Origin: an uncultured Parabacteroides sp.
Lineage (GTDB): Bacteria; Bacteroidota; Bacteroidia; Bacteroidales; Tannerellaceae
DNA length: 64,000 bases
Reading direction: 5' to 3'
Assembly: GCA_934718155.1 (NCBI GenBank)
Contig: CAKUZF010000011.1
Location: 1-64,000, forward strand
The translations under genes were made by a program, and so were the position numbers. Shown here piece after piece: positions 9,349 to 16,537 of the stretch (within the stretch, counting starts at the first letter, position 1; the number at the start of each line of letters is the position of its first letter). The notes under the pieces were generated by a model, which did not search any database, had not been told where the DNA came from, and saw only the letters and a list, made by a program, of their open reading frames with translations.

Positions 9349-9534
9349 TTACTTTTTTATTTCTGTTTCAAACGCACCCACTATTGCCTTCTCATATAGA
9401 GATTCTCCACATTCAGGACATAAAACACAATCGTAAACACGCATAGGACTCCCATCATTCTCTTCTTTTATAATGACAGTAGCTCCACATTTTGGACATG
9501 TCATTTCAAATTGATTTCGAATTGAACCTCTCAT
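9349..9534 (-). CDS. Small double-CxxC zinc-ribbon protein
   Basis: The 61-aa protein from the ATG at 9532-9534 begins MRGSIRNQFEMTCPKCG and carries two cysteine pairs, CPKC near residues 13-16 and CPEC near 41-44, the layout of a single zinc ribbon. A TTG at 9598-9600 would extend it by 22 residues; I prefer the ATG because other TTG-initiated frames in this window resolve to internal ATGs. Such small ribbon proteins bind nucleic acid or protein partners, but the exact role is unknown. The gene lies 97 bp upstream of the deaminase gene on the same strand and has an 11-bp inverted repeat (9619-9646) upstream. It may belong to the defence cassette as a regulator. Confidence 0.5.
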   Translation of the reverse strand: MRGSIRNQFEMTCPKCGATVIIKEENDGSPMRVYDCVLCPECGESLYEKAIVGAFETEIKK

Positions 9535-9600
9535 AATAACACTTGATTTAGAATAATGTAAACCGCCAATACAGCGTACCACTTTTTCGTAAGCACTCAA

Positions 9601-9614
9601 TTTGGGGCATACCC
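9601..9614. repeat. Motif repeated upstream of the deaminase and zinc-ribbon genes (copy 2)
   Basis: TTTGGGGCATACCC here pairs with the copy at 9289-9302 (12 of 14 positions). With the following C it also forms a small palindrome, GGGG-CATA-CCCC (9604-9615), next to the larger hairpin at 9619-9646. Confidence 0.35.
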
Positions 9615-9618
9615 CTTT

Positions 9619-9646
9619 CTATAAGCACTTTTACTAGTGCTTATAG
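9619..9646. promoter_or_regulatory. 11-bp perfect inverted repeat upstream of the zinc-ribbon gene
   Basis: CTATAAGCACT (9619-9629) and AGTGCTTATAG (9636-9646) are exact reverse complements separated by TTTACT. No run of T follows on the minus strand, so it is not an ordinary intrinsic terminator. It sits 85-110 bp upstream of the zinc-ribbon ATG and may be an operator for a dimeric repressor or a leader-RNA hairpin. No autorepressor is obvious nearby apart from the zinc-ribbon protein itself. Confidence 0.45.
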
Positions 9647-9735
9647 CTGAGTTGTTAAAAATTCGACTTGTTTATTAACTGTTGACTGATGGCTATCCGA
9701 TTGTTCTGGTTGCAAGCCAAAGAATGTTGTTCACA

Positions 9736-10272
9736 TTAGGATAAACCGTCTTGATCTCCATACAGCTTTCTCATAAAGGACATCATTCTCAAATCTTTTG
9801 CCGACGGACCTTTCTTGCCTTGCAAGGCGAGGTCGAGATAGAGCTTATAGTCTGTGGATAAGGCATTGCGAAGCTCAGAGGGCATAAGCATGCGCCATTC
9901 GTTGTTCTCGTTATCACAATAGGTCACGACCAGGAAATACTTCTGGAGAATATAAGGTGTCTTGCGTTGCTTGCGGACCACATAAGTATTGTTGTCGCCA
10001 GCAACAAACTCATCTATAATCTGAAGCTCTGACTTGCTTAAACGACTGAGTATCTCGATGGGGTTGTCTATAACCTCGTTGGCTAAGCGGCGAGCGGTCT
10101 CGTCTTTCTTTAGATTCGGGCTTACATAAAGATCGAATTTCTTGCATACTTTCAGCATGTTGACTTTCGTCGTAGAGTTAAATATCTGCGAAAGGTAGAT
10201 GCCGTCGGCAGTATAGGTTGCGTTTGGTAATGTGACCATATGAAATGCTTTTCTTTTAGGCATTGTTTTCAT
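9736..10272 (-). CDS. 178-aa protein of unknown function, coupled to the epimerase gene
   Basis: I do not recognise the family with certainty. The protein is soluble and basic. It has a stretch at about residues 38-72 (MLKVCKKFDLYVSPNLKKDE, then an Ala/Arg helix) that resembles a SAP/Rho-N-type helix-extended-loop-helix DNA-binding fold, followed by LSRLSKSELQIIDEFV. Its ATG (10270-10272) lies inside the last 17 bases of the upstream epimerase gene, so the two are translated together. A regulatory or accessory role in the polysaccharide locus would fit, but this is inference. It ends about 135 bp before the AT-rich defence block. Confidence 0.45.
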   Translation of the reverse strand: MKTMPKRKAFHMVTLPNATYTADGIYLSQIFNSTTKVNMLKVCKKFDLYVSPNLKKDETARRLANEVIDNPIEILSRLSKSELQIIDEFVAGDNNTYVVRKQRKTPYILQKYFLVVTYCDNENNEWRMLMPSELRNALSTDYKLYLDLALQGKKGPSAKDLRMMSFMRKLYGDQDGLS

Positions 10273-11323
10273 TCATGTACTTTGCATACCACTCCGCAAA
10301 CCGTCTCAACCCTTCTCTCAGGCTGGTGTTTGGCTTGAACCCAAAGTCTTGCTCCAATGGTGTTGTATCAGCATAAGTCACTGGCACATCACCAGGTTGC
10401 ATAGGTACAAGTTCCTTATGTGACTCGAAGTCATAATCCTTAGGGAGCACTCCCGCACGAACAAGCTCCTCTTGCAGGATCTGCACGAAGTCGAGCAGGT
10501 TTTCTGGAGAGTTGTTACCTATATTATATACCTTATGGGGCGGGATGGGAAGTCCGTCCTCGCCATTCTGCTTCTCAGGGGCATGTTGCATGATGCGTAC
10601 CACGCCCTCCACGATATCATCTACATAGGTGAAGTCACGTTTGCAGTTGCCGTAGTTGAAAATCTTGATAGTCTCACCTTTAACAAGCTTGTTGGTGAAG
10701 CCGAAGTAGGCCATGTCGGGACGACCAGCAGGACCATAGACTGTGAAGAAGCGCAAGCCTGTAGAAGGAATGTTGTAAAGCTTGCTGTAGGCATGCGCCA
10801 TCAGCTCGTTGCTCTTCTTCGTGGCCGCATAGAGGCTGACGGGGTTATCCACCTTGTCGTCTGTGGAGTATGGAACTTTCTTGTTGCTGCCATATACAGA
10901 TGAAGAGGAAGCATATACAAGGTGCTCTACTTCATGATGACGGCATGCTTCAAGGATGTTGTAGAAACCAATGAGGTTGCTCTGGATATAAGCATCGGGA
11001 TTGGTGATGCTATAACGAACACCTGCCTGAGCAGCAAGGTTTACAACAACTGATATCTTGTTTTCGGTGAAGATTTTTTCTACGGCTTCTTTGTCGGCGA
11101 TAGAGGCGTGAACAAAAGCCCAGTCCCGTTCCAAAGCCTCTATTTCTTTTAAACGTTCATACTTGATGTTAACATCATAGTAATCGGTAATAGAATCAAT
11201 ACCTATCACTTTAATGTTCTTCACATCGTGGAAAAGACGTTTTACGAGGTTGCTGCCAATAAAGCCAGCGGCACCTGTCACGAGGACAGTCTTGCCTTCA
11301 AGATTTATATTATAATTTACCAT
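10256..11323 (-). CDS. NAD-dependent sugar-nucleotide epimerase, probably UDP-glucuronate 4-epimerase
   Basis: The 355-aa extended SDR enzyme has TGAAGFIGS at residues 16-24, NLAAQAGVRYS at 95-105 and the catalytic Tyr165/Lys169 in YAATKK. The AAQAGVRYS signature and FFTVYGPAGRPDMAYFGFT are those of the UDP-glucuronate 4-epimerase (LspL/CapI) branch rather than GalE, so the expected product is UDP-galacturonate. This would supply an acidic sugar to the polysaccharide made by the rfb-flippase segment. The 178-aa gene overlaps its 3' end by 17 nt. The 5' side is separated from the SMC-like ATPase gene by 169 bp holding two tandem hairpins. The family is certain; the exact substrate is probable. 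Confidence 0.85.
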   Translation of the reverse strand: MVNYNINLEGKTVLVTGAAGFIGSNLVKRLFHDVKNIKVIGIDSITDYYDVNIKYERLKEIEALERDWAFVHASIADKEAVEKIFTENKISVVVNLAAQAGVRYSITNPDAYIQSNLIGFYNILEACRHHEVEHLVYASSSSVYGSNKKVPYSTDDKVDNPVSLYAATKKSNELMAHAYSKLYNIPSTGLRFFTVYGPAGRPDMAYFGFTNKLVKGETIKIFNYGNCKRDFTYVDDIVEGVVRIMQHAPEKQNGEDGLPIPPHKVYNIGNNSPENLLDFVQILQEELVRAGVLPKDYDFESHKELVPMQPGDVPVTYADTTPLEQDFGFKPNTSLREGLRRFAEWYAKYMNENNA

Positions 11324-11396
11324 ATTCTTAAGTTTTGAATGTTGAGTTATTCGCTACTACGCATGCAATTGTGAGTTGTCGTATGCGTTGGCGGAT

Positions 11397-11472
11397 GAAG
11401 CCGACTTCATAGCCCTACGAAGTCAACTTACTTTGCCAACGAAGCCGACTTCATCGGGCGATGAAGTCAACT
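11397..11472. repeat. Two tandem hairpin units with 44-bp period between the ATPase and epimerase genes
   Basis: GAAGCCGACTTCAT occurs at 11397-11410 and 11441-11454, and GAAGTCAACT at 11419-11428 and 11463-11472, so two units repeat every 44 bp. Each unit folds on itself. In the second, GACTTCATCG (11447-11456) and CGATGAAGTC (11459-11468) are perfect complements with a 2-nt gap. In the first, GACTTCATA (11403-11411) pairs with TACGAAGTC (11416-11424) with one mismatch. The loop-side bases differ while pairing is largely kept, which suggests the structure matters. There is no T-run, so simple termination is unlikely; a processing or antitermination site is possible. Confidence 0.6.
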
Positions 11473-11492
11473 CCATTTTTGAGAGGGGATGT

Positions 11493-13400
11493 TTATACGT
11501 TTTTCAGACTCTTATTGCGCATGGTGTAATGGTCGCCTACTACGTAATCACTCTCGTCGAGTTCGGAAGTAATGTAGGAGGTGGTGTAAATGAGCTGATA
11601 GGAGTCTGTAGGGTACGACTTCAAGCGTTCGATTAGGGTGTGCTGAAATTGCTGGGCACGCTCCTTCTCTATTCCCTTATCCTCCATGTTGTCGGCAAAG
11701 ATGAAGTGCGGATAGCGCATCCAGGGGATGTCGAGAGAGGCGAAGAAGAGGGAGAAGCGAGCCACTATCTTCAAGAAGAAAGCCGAGGAGGCACTATACT
11801 TGGAGTACTTGTCGGAAAGATAGACGAGGTTGTTGGCAAAATCGACGTGGAAGTCGGAGGGGCGTGAATTAACGAAATCGCGCTGACGTTCCTTGTCGTG
11901 TTGCAAGAAATAGACTCCGTGCTCCTGTATCTTGGTCCGCACCTGGGTGCGACGCCTCTCTTGACCAGCTGTCTTGGCTTGTATCAAACGCTCCTCATGC
12001 GAAAGGTCGGACTCGAGCTGCTCCTTGCGCACTATGAGTTGCTCGTAATAGTCGGCTCGCTCCATCATATCGTACAACTGCAGGAGTTCGCCATTTGCCA
12101 TTCCCTTATTATATATAAGGTCTTCAATTTCTTCCTCGGCTGTGCTGCGCACATTGTCGAGCATCTGGTCGAGCCGCTTGCGGGCGCTGCGATACTTGCG
12201 ACGAAGGCTAAGGCGATGGGTCTTGAGCTGGTCGAGCCGCTTAATGTCCTGCTCAAGAATGGATGCTGACTCCTTGATCTGAAACGACAGTTCGGCAATG
12301 AGTCGCTTTGCCTGGGTTATGCCCAACTTGTCTTCTATGGGCGACTTGCATAGGCGGCATGTGCCTTCGGGCACATCCTTTTGCAACGGCGAGAGGCATT
12401 CGGGACAATACTCCAACTGCAGGTTGCCGAGTATCTGACGGGTGGAGACTGAATTCCGCAGGGCTTTCTGCTTACGCTGAAGCTCGTCGATGAACATCTT
12501 TGTGTCCTCTATCTCGTGAAACAAGATAGCCTCGTCGCGTTCTGCCTCGTCCAAATCGTGGGCAAGCTCCTTAACAAGCTGCATCTGTTGCTCTGTCTCC
12601 GACTTGCGACGCTTGTTGACTTTCTCGCCTTGACGTTTGCGATGGATGTCTTCGTCAAATTGCTCTATTTCAAGACGTTTCTGTTTGATGAGCGACTCTA
12701 TATGTTCCTTGGAACGCTGGCCCCTCGGGAGTGACGATTCTACAGAACGGATATCGGACTTTATCTCGGAGATGGCGCTCTCAAGTTCTTTCTTCCTGAG
12801 TTTGGCGGTATAGAGCTCGGAGTCGAATATGCCAAGCAGAAGGTCGGCTACTGCCTCACGGGTGGTTTGCTTGTCAAACTGCTCGTAATAGAACAACGAA
12901 CCGGTAGGCGACTCCTGGTCGATATAGAGCAGACGGAGCAGCTGGTGCATAGTTATGTTGCTGTCGTCTTGCACTATAGGCATGCCCATAACCTCGAACA
13001 ATTCGTTGGAGAAGCTTCGCTTGTTGGGCGTTGTGCTATAGCCGAAGTAGTTCGACTCGCAATTGGAGGCAAGCGCTTGGTCGATGCTTCCCCAGTAGAC
13101 GGTCATTCCGCGCTTGGGGAGGACACGTCCCTCATCGTCCTTTTCTATAAGGCGTGAGAGGGTGAGCACGGCTCCGTCTATTTCCACCTCGACCATTACG
13201 CACGAACAGCTACGGGCTTGGGCCACGAAATTGGTGTATTCGCCACCGAGAGCATAGAACAGCAAGTGGGTGATTGTAGACTTGCCGCTACTGTTCTCGC
13301 CACGGATGATGTTGACCCCATGATGGAACGGCTCATCGTAGGCTACAAGTCCGCCTTCGGTGAGAACATACAGACGATTGACAAAGAGATTAGCAGCCAT
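11493..13400 (-). CDS. SMC/Rad50-like ABC ATPase of an ABC-three-component (ABC-3C) type system
   Basis: The 635-aa protein has a Walker A GENSSGKST at residues 34-42, a long coiled-coil-rich middle (about 195-320 and 360-490) broken by a four-cysteine zinc element (Cys332, Cys335, Cys348, Cys351), and a Walker B-like HFIFADNME (565-573). The plan is that of small Rad50/SMC-like ATPases. The next upstream gene (middle component) overlaps its start by 11 nt, and two further small genes precede it. This operon form matches the ABC-3C conflict systems defined by comparative genomics, in which the ATPase is thought to sense invading DNA and license an effector. No nuclease domain is fused to it. 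Assignment to ABC-3C rests on architecture plus neighbours. Confidence 0.8.
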   Translation of the reverse strand: MAANLFVNRLYVLTEGGLVAYDEPFHHGVNIIRGENSSGKSTITHLLFYALGGEYTNFVAQARSCSCVMVEVEIDGAVLTLSRLIEKDDEGRVLPKRGMTVYWGSIDQALASNCESNYFGYSTTPNKRSFSNELFEVMGMPIVQDDSNITMHQLLRLLYIDQESPTGSLFYYEQFDKQTTREAVADLLLGIFDSELYTAKLRKKELESAISEIKSDIRSVESSLPRGQRSKEHIESLIKQKRLEIEQFDEDIHRKRQGEKVNKRRKSETEQQMQLVKELAHDLDEAERDEAILFHEIEDTKMFIDELQRKQKALRNSVSTRQILGNLQLEYCPECLSPLQKDVPEGTCRLCKSPIEDKLGITQAKRLIAELSFQIKESASILEQDIKRLDQLKTHRLSLRRKYRSARKRLDQMLDNVRSTAEEEIEDLIYNKGMANGELLQLYDMMERADYYEQLIVRKEQLESDLSHEERLIQAKTAGQERRRTQVRTKIQEHGVYFLQHDKERQRDFVNSRPSDFHVDFANNLVYLSDKYSKYSASSAFFLKIVARFSLFFASLDIPWMRYPHFIFADNMEDKGIEKERAQQFQHTLIERLKSYPTDSYQLIYTTSYITSELDESDYVVGDHYTMRNKSLKNV

Positions 13401-13905
13401 CGTATTTTGATTCTATTAGTTTGGTGCGATGTTTCAGTCCGTCTACTCCGTTAAGGGGCGTGTTGCGGAAGGACAGCATGAGCCACGACAAGACGTTGGC
13501 ATCTTCAGGCGACATTTCGTCGAGCTGCGACATGACCTGCTGCATCTTATCAGCGTCGGTGACTGCCACCTTCTGCTGGAGCAGCATTTCGGGATTGATG
13601 AATCCGTAGCTTGCCAAATGGCTCAAGGCTATCATCTGGTAGGGACGCAACCGCTCGAAGATGCGACGGCTGTTGGATATATAGTTGTATGGGGTGAACT
13701 TGCCGGGGATGTACTTCCTGCGCGAGTCCTTCAACTGCTTCTCGTCGCTCTTCAGGCTGATCTTGTTGGCCTGATATGGAAACAGCAGATAGAAGTCGTA
13801 GATGCGCAGGCGGTCTACCTCAACCGTGTCGTTGCCATCAAAACGCTTCAGGATGTAAAGCATGCGATAAATGGTGTGAAAGGGGTCGAATGCGGGTACG
13901 TACAT
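13390..13905 (-). CDS. ABC-3C middle-component-like protein
   Basis: This 171-aa soluble protein begins MYVPAFDPFHTIYRML and has VEVDRLRIYDFYLLFP at about residues 29-44. That pattern resembles the middle components (MC5-type) of ABC-three-component systems, small proteins predicted to bridge the SMC-like ATPase and the effector. The central RLRPYQMIALSHLASYG and the Asp/Glu-rich helix after it are consistent with a winged-helix-like adaptor. Its 3' end overlaps the ATPase start by 11 nt, and the gene before it ends 21 nt upstream. Subfamily numbering is from memory and could be wrong; the role as partner of the ATPase is well supported by context. Confidence 0.65.
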   Translation of the reverse strand: MYVPAFDPFHTIYRMLYILKRFDGNDTVEVDRLRIYDFYLLFPYQANKISLKSDEKQLKDSRRKYIPGKFTPYNYISNSRRIFERLRPYQMIALSHLASYGFINPEMLLQQKVAVTDADKMQQVMSQLDEMSPEDANVLSWLMLSFRNTPLNGVDGLKHRTKLIESKYDGC

Positions 13906-13926
13906 TGTTGTATGCGTTGATGGCTG

Positions 13927-14535
13927 TTAATAATATTTCCAATTGATGTGGCAGTTGCCCGTGAGATAGTAGAGCATGCCAAATATGTCGTCCTCGGTAT
14001 AGCAGAGATGGCGGTCGCATGAGCCATTAGCGTTGATCTCGTCTACTATCGGCTGGACAACCATTTCGTAGACCATCTGTCGGGTCTCGCTAAGCGGCTT
14101 GCTCTCAATGTTAGGCAATATATAGGTGTCGAAACGATTGCATAGCTTGGCAAACAGATATCCGTCGATGAGCTGGGCTGACTCATAATACTGGAAGCGC
14201 GTTGACTTCTTGGCATAATACATCTTCAATCGTCGTGCCTTATCAATAGCCGACTGTGAGAAGCCTCCATCCTTGAGTTTTGCCTCCAAGCCTATTGTAT
14301 GGGGCAACTTGGTGCGGTAGCGCTTGATGTCGTCGAGTTTCTTCTGTAGTCGTATGTCGTTTTTGATTTCCTCATTCAACCCTAGGAACCATCCTTCAAG
14401 TCGACTCTCGGATTGGGTGTAGTAATTGTTTACTTCGCAGGCGTTAGGATTGTAGTTGTCTACCTTACGTATATTCGTATCATTAAAACTGTTGCCAGTA
14501 CCAGGATTTCCTTTTACATTTAAGTTTATTTCCAT
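13927..14535 (-). CDS. ABC-3C C-terminal-domain-like protein with N-terminal Gly/Asn motif (protein A)
   Basis: The 202-aa protein starts with a Gly/Asn-rich segment, GNPGTGN at residues 9-15 and DNYNPNA at about 26-32, which is also present in the next upstream protein. A helical middle (about 45-170) follows, then a C-terminal region ending DIFGMLYYLTGNCHINW. The LTGNCHI ending resembles the C-terminal domains (CTDs) by which ABC-3C effectors join their middle component. Here no enzymatic effector domain is fused in front of the CTD; only the Gly/Asn motif is. I therefore infer that the effector may be recruited in trans through this motif. The gene ends 21 nt before the middle-component gene. 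Confidence 0.55.
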   Translation of the reverse strand: MEINLNVKGNPGTGNSFNDTNIRKVDNYNPNACEVNNYYTQSESRLEGWFLGLNEEIKNDIRLQKKLDDIKRYRTKLPHTIGLEAKLKDGGFSQSAIDKARRLKMYYAKKSTRFQYYESAQLIDGYLFAKLCNRFDTYILPNIESKPLSETRQMVYEMVVQPIVDEINANGSCDRHLCYTEDDIFGMLYYLTGNCHINWKYY

Positions 14536-14577
14536 GGCAAAGATCTGTTTTTGTTATTGACAGGTCATCATCGAAAA

Positions 14578-15093
14578 CTATCGCAGCAAGGCTTTCACAT
14601 GCTTGACCAATCGTTCATCGGCAGGCTCCTTGGCAAGTTGTCGGCGCACAGAGTGCTCCTTGTCGTCTTCAAGGGCAATGGTAAGGGTGGTGGCATTCGT
14701 TTCGGAATAAAAACCAGCATTACACATTATATGTATTATATTAGCCACAAGGTTGCGATTGAACAATGTGTCCTTCTGTTTGCCAGGACTAAACACAAGG
14801 CTTTCAACCTCTGGAATATCGAGTACAGAACGCCATGTGCTCTCGTAGCGGTTCTTCCACTTATCGGCAACATACTTCTTTATGCGCGACACATATTCCA
14901 TTATCTCATCCTTGCGCTGTTCACGCTCGGCGTCGGTAATGTTATTGTCGGCGCTGGAGGAAGCCTTCGGCCTGTCGCCATAATTATAGTTGATGACGGT
15001 GGTGGCGTTGGGATTGTAGTTCTGCACAGTGCCTATATGTACCTCCTGAAACGTGTTTCCTGTACCGGGATTGCCTGTTATTTCGACTTTCAT
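14578..15093 (-). CDS. Unknown protein with N-terminal Gly/Asn motif shared with its neighbour (protein B)
   Basis: This 171-aa protein opens with GNPGTGNTFQEVHIGTVQ and NYNPNATTV (residues 7-33). It is about half identical to the start of protein A over some 30 positions, whereas the rest of the two proteins is unrelated by eye. A Ser/Asp linker follows (about 40-55), then a basic helical domain to the end (AREQRKDEIM-like helices, VADKWKNRYESTWRSV). The VHIG core inside the motif recalls RHIM-like and bacterial amyloid signalling motifs, which act by homotypic contact. The C-terminal domain has no recognised enzyme signature. It is first in the four-gene cassette and is divergent from the HU-like gene. 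Confidence 0.5.
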   Translation of the reverse strand: MKVEITGNPGTGNTFQEVHIGTVQNYNPNATTVINYNYGDRPKASSSADNNITDAEREQRKDEIMEYVSRIKKYVADKWKNRYESTWRSVLDIPEVESLVFSPGKQKDTLFNRNLVANIIHIMCNAGFYSETNATTLTIALEDDKEHSVRRQLAKEPADERLVKHVKALLR

Positions 15094-15170
15094 AATGGTT
15101 TCTTATTTAGGTTGTAACTAACTGTATTTCATTCTGAAAGAAAGAAGAAAATTGCGCCGTTGTTTCTTCC

Positions 15171-15202
15171 TTGCTTTCGCCTCTTGGATGTAGCAACTTT
15201 GC
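15171..15202 (+). promoter_or_regulatory. Candidate promoter of the HU-like gene
   Basis: CAACTTTG (15194-15201) matches the Bacteroidetes -7 box TAnnTTTG at seven of eight positions. A TTG at 15171-15173 lies 20 bp upstream, the spacing expected for the -33 box. Transcription would give a leader of roughly 80 nt before the ATG at 15291. Confidence 0.4.
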
Positions 15203-15290
15203 ATCGCAGTCAAGAAACAAATACAAGTTGCCGGGCGCAACGACTGCTTGCGTAAGCACCAAGTCCCACACCGGCGATGGGCGTAGAGAT

Positions 15291-15842
15291 ATGATAAATT
15301 ATAGTGTGTACATGCTTGCCAATCCTATTGACGAGAGCAAACCGTCGAAAGCGTATGCCAAGGCGCAAGTGAAAGAGGTAATGTCGTTTCGCGACTTTGT
15401 CAATCACATCTCGAATCATGGCGGATACAAGCGCGGCCAGGTGAAGGGTGTGTTGAGCGATATGTGCTCTTGCCTCGTGGAGCAGTTGCTGGAGGGCAAG
15501 AAGGTGATGCTTGATGAGCTGGGCAACTTCTGGCTGTCGCTGAGCAGCGAGGGAGCGGAGAGTTGCGAGGCGTTTACTGCGAAGAACATCACAGGAGTGA
15601 ACATCATCTTCTCTCCGGGCGAGGACTTCGAGAACTTGCTTTCACGTGCCTCGTTTAATCCTGTGGCAAGTCGTGCGGCTCAAAACGCTACGCTGAAGGC
15701 GGAGAAGTCGAACGAGAAGACGGTGGACCTTGAGGCAGCGAAGAAAAAGAACAACACTTCGTCTAGCGGTGCTGACAACAGTGGCAAGCCTTCTACTCCT
15801 AACGGTGGCGGCTCTGACAGCGATAACCCATCCACTCTTTAG
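15291..15842 (+). CDS. HU-like DNA-binding protein of the Bacteroides type with low-complexity tail
   Basis: The 183-aa protein from the ATG at 15291 begins MINYSVYMLANPIDESKPS and has an HU/IHF-like fold over about residues 1-125 (VKGVLSDMCSCLVEQLLEGK, MLDELGNFWLSLSSEG). A Ser/Gly/Asn/Lys-rich tail follows (about 150-183). An upstream in-frame TTG at 15171 would add 40 unlikely residues. These proteins are nucleoid components or DNA-bending factors and often stand at the edges of polysaccharide and phage-like regions in Bacteroidales. The gene is read opposite to the whole locus, so transcripts running from upxY into the cassette would be antisense to it. It is convergent with upxY (63 bp between stops). 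Confidence 0.85.
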   Translation: MINYSVYMLANPIDESKPSKAYAKAQVKEVMSFRDFVNHISNHGGYKRGQVKGVLSDMCSCLVEQLLEGKKVMLDELGNFWLSLSSEGAESCEAFTAKNITGVNIIFSPGEDFENLLSRASFNPVASRAAQNATLKAEKSNEKTVDLEAAKKKNNTSSSGADNSGKPSTPNGGGSDSDNPSTL

Positions 15843-15905
15843 CAGACAAGCCCTATTGTCCGGGGTTCGACATGGCGGCCTATCGCCGTTGCCTCCCCTG
15901 AGCAA

Positions 15906-16445
15906 TCAAGATCCCCTCTTATCGGCGATGAGCTGAATGCTATGGGGATCGACCGCAATGGCAGCCGTCAGGAGACCGGGCAGGTCGAGCAGCAGGCGCT
16001 TGACACGCGAGCCCCGACGGCTCCATAGGCGGCCTTCGGTGCCGCTGAGGGGTCCATCCACCATACGTATCTGCTTACTGAAACGAGCGGGCGACGCCTC
16101 TTCGGGCTTCAGGAAGTCTACCTCGCAGGACTGACTGACGGCACGGAGGAACTGGCTCATCCGCTCGTTGTCGATTTTCAGCGGATCGTTTTGCTTGCAG
16201 CCCTTCACGTAGCAATATTGCAAGGTGCCGATCGATCGGACGATGGGATCTAATTGCGCACGGGTGGCCCTCACGAAGACCAAGTCGGGCAGGAAAGGCT
16301 GATTGGCGGGTTGCTGGATGGGTGTGAAGACGCATCCCCCCAATTGATAGCGTTCTTCCTGCAATTCTTGATAGGCTCGCTTCTTGGCATTAGGCCGTTT
16401 TAGGTCGCGCAAGACGTACCAAAAAGAAGGCTCGGAATTTACCAT
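15906..16445 (-). CDS. UpxY-family transcription antiterminator (NusG paralogue)
   Basis: The 179-aa protein has the NGN-domain start FWYVLRDLKRPNAKKRAYQEL, the segment YQLGGCVFTPIQQPANQPFLPDLVFVRAT, and a C-terminal KOW-like part with VDGPLSGTEGRLW and KRLLLDLPGLLTAAIAV. This is the UpxY-type NusG paralogue that in Bacteroides stops premature termination in the leader of its own capsule locus. It lies at the promoter-proximal end of the locus, directly after the gmd terminator and a segment flanked by inverted repeats. Which operon it acts on is inferred from position: the genes to the left on the same strand. Confidence 0.85.
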   Translation of the reverse strand: MVNSEPSFWYVLRDLKRPNAKKRAYQELQEERYQLGGCVFTPIQQPANQPFLPDLVFVRATRAQLDPIVRSIGTLQYCYVKGCKQNDPLKIDNERMSQFLRAVSQSCEVDFLKPEEASPARFSKQIRMVDGPLSGTEGRLWSRRGSRVKRLLLDLPGLLTAAIAVDPHSIQLIADKRGS

Positions 16446-16537
16446 TATTTCAGTTCAGACAAAATTTATGAATCCTGCTTTGTCGCATATCTTCTTATGC
16501 AATAGGCAGTTACGAAGGTGTGTCGAAAAGTTCGTTA

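Noticed and set aside
11397..11472. Repeat pair considered as a CRISPR remnant
   Set aside because: Only two units exist, they are self-complementary over most of their length, spacers are absent and no cas gene is nearby.
15171..15290. 40-residue N-terminal extension of the HU-like protein
   Set aside because: It begins at a TTG, overlaps the promoter and lacks similarity to HU-like starts; the ATG at 15291 gives the conserved MINYSVY start.
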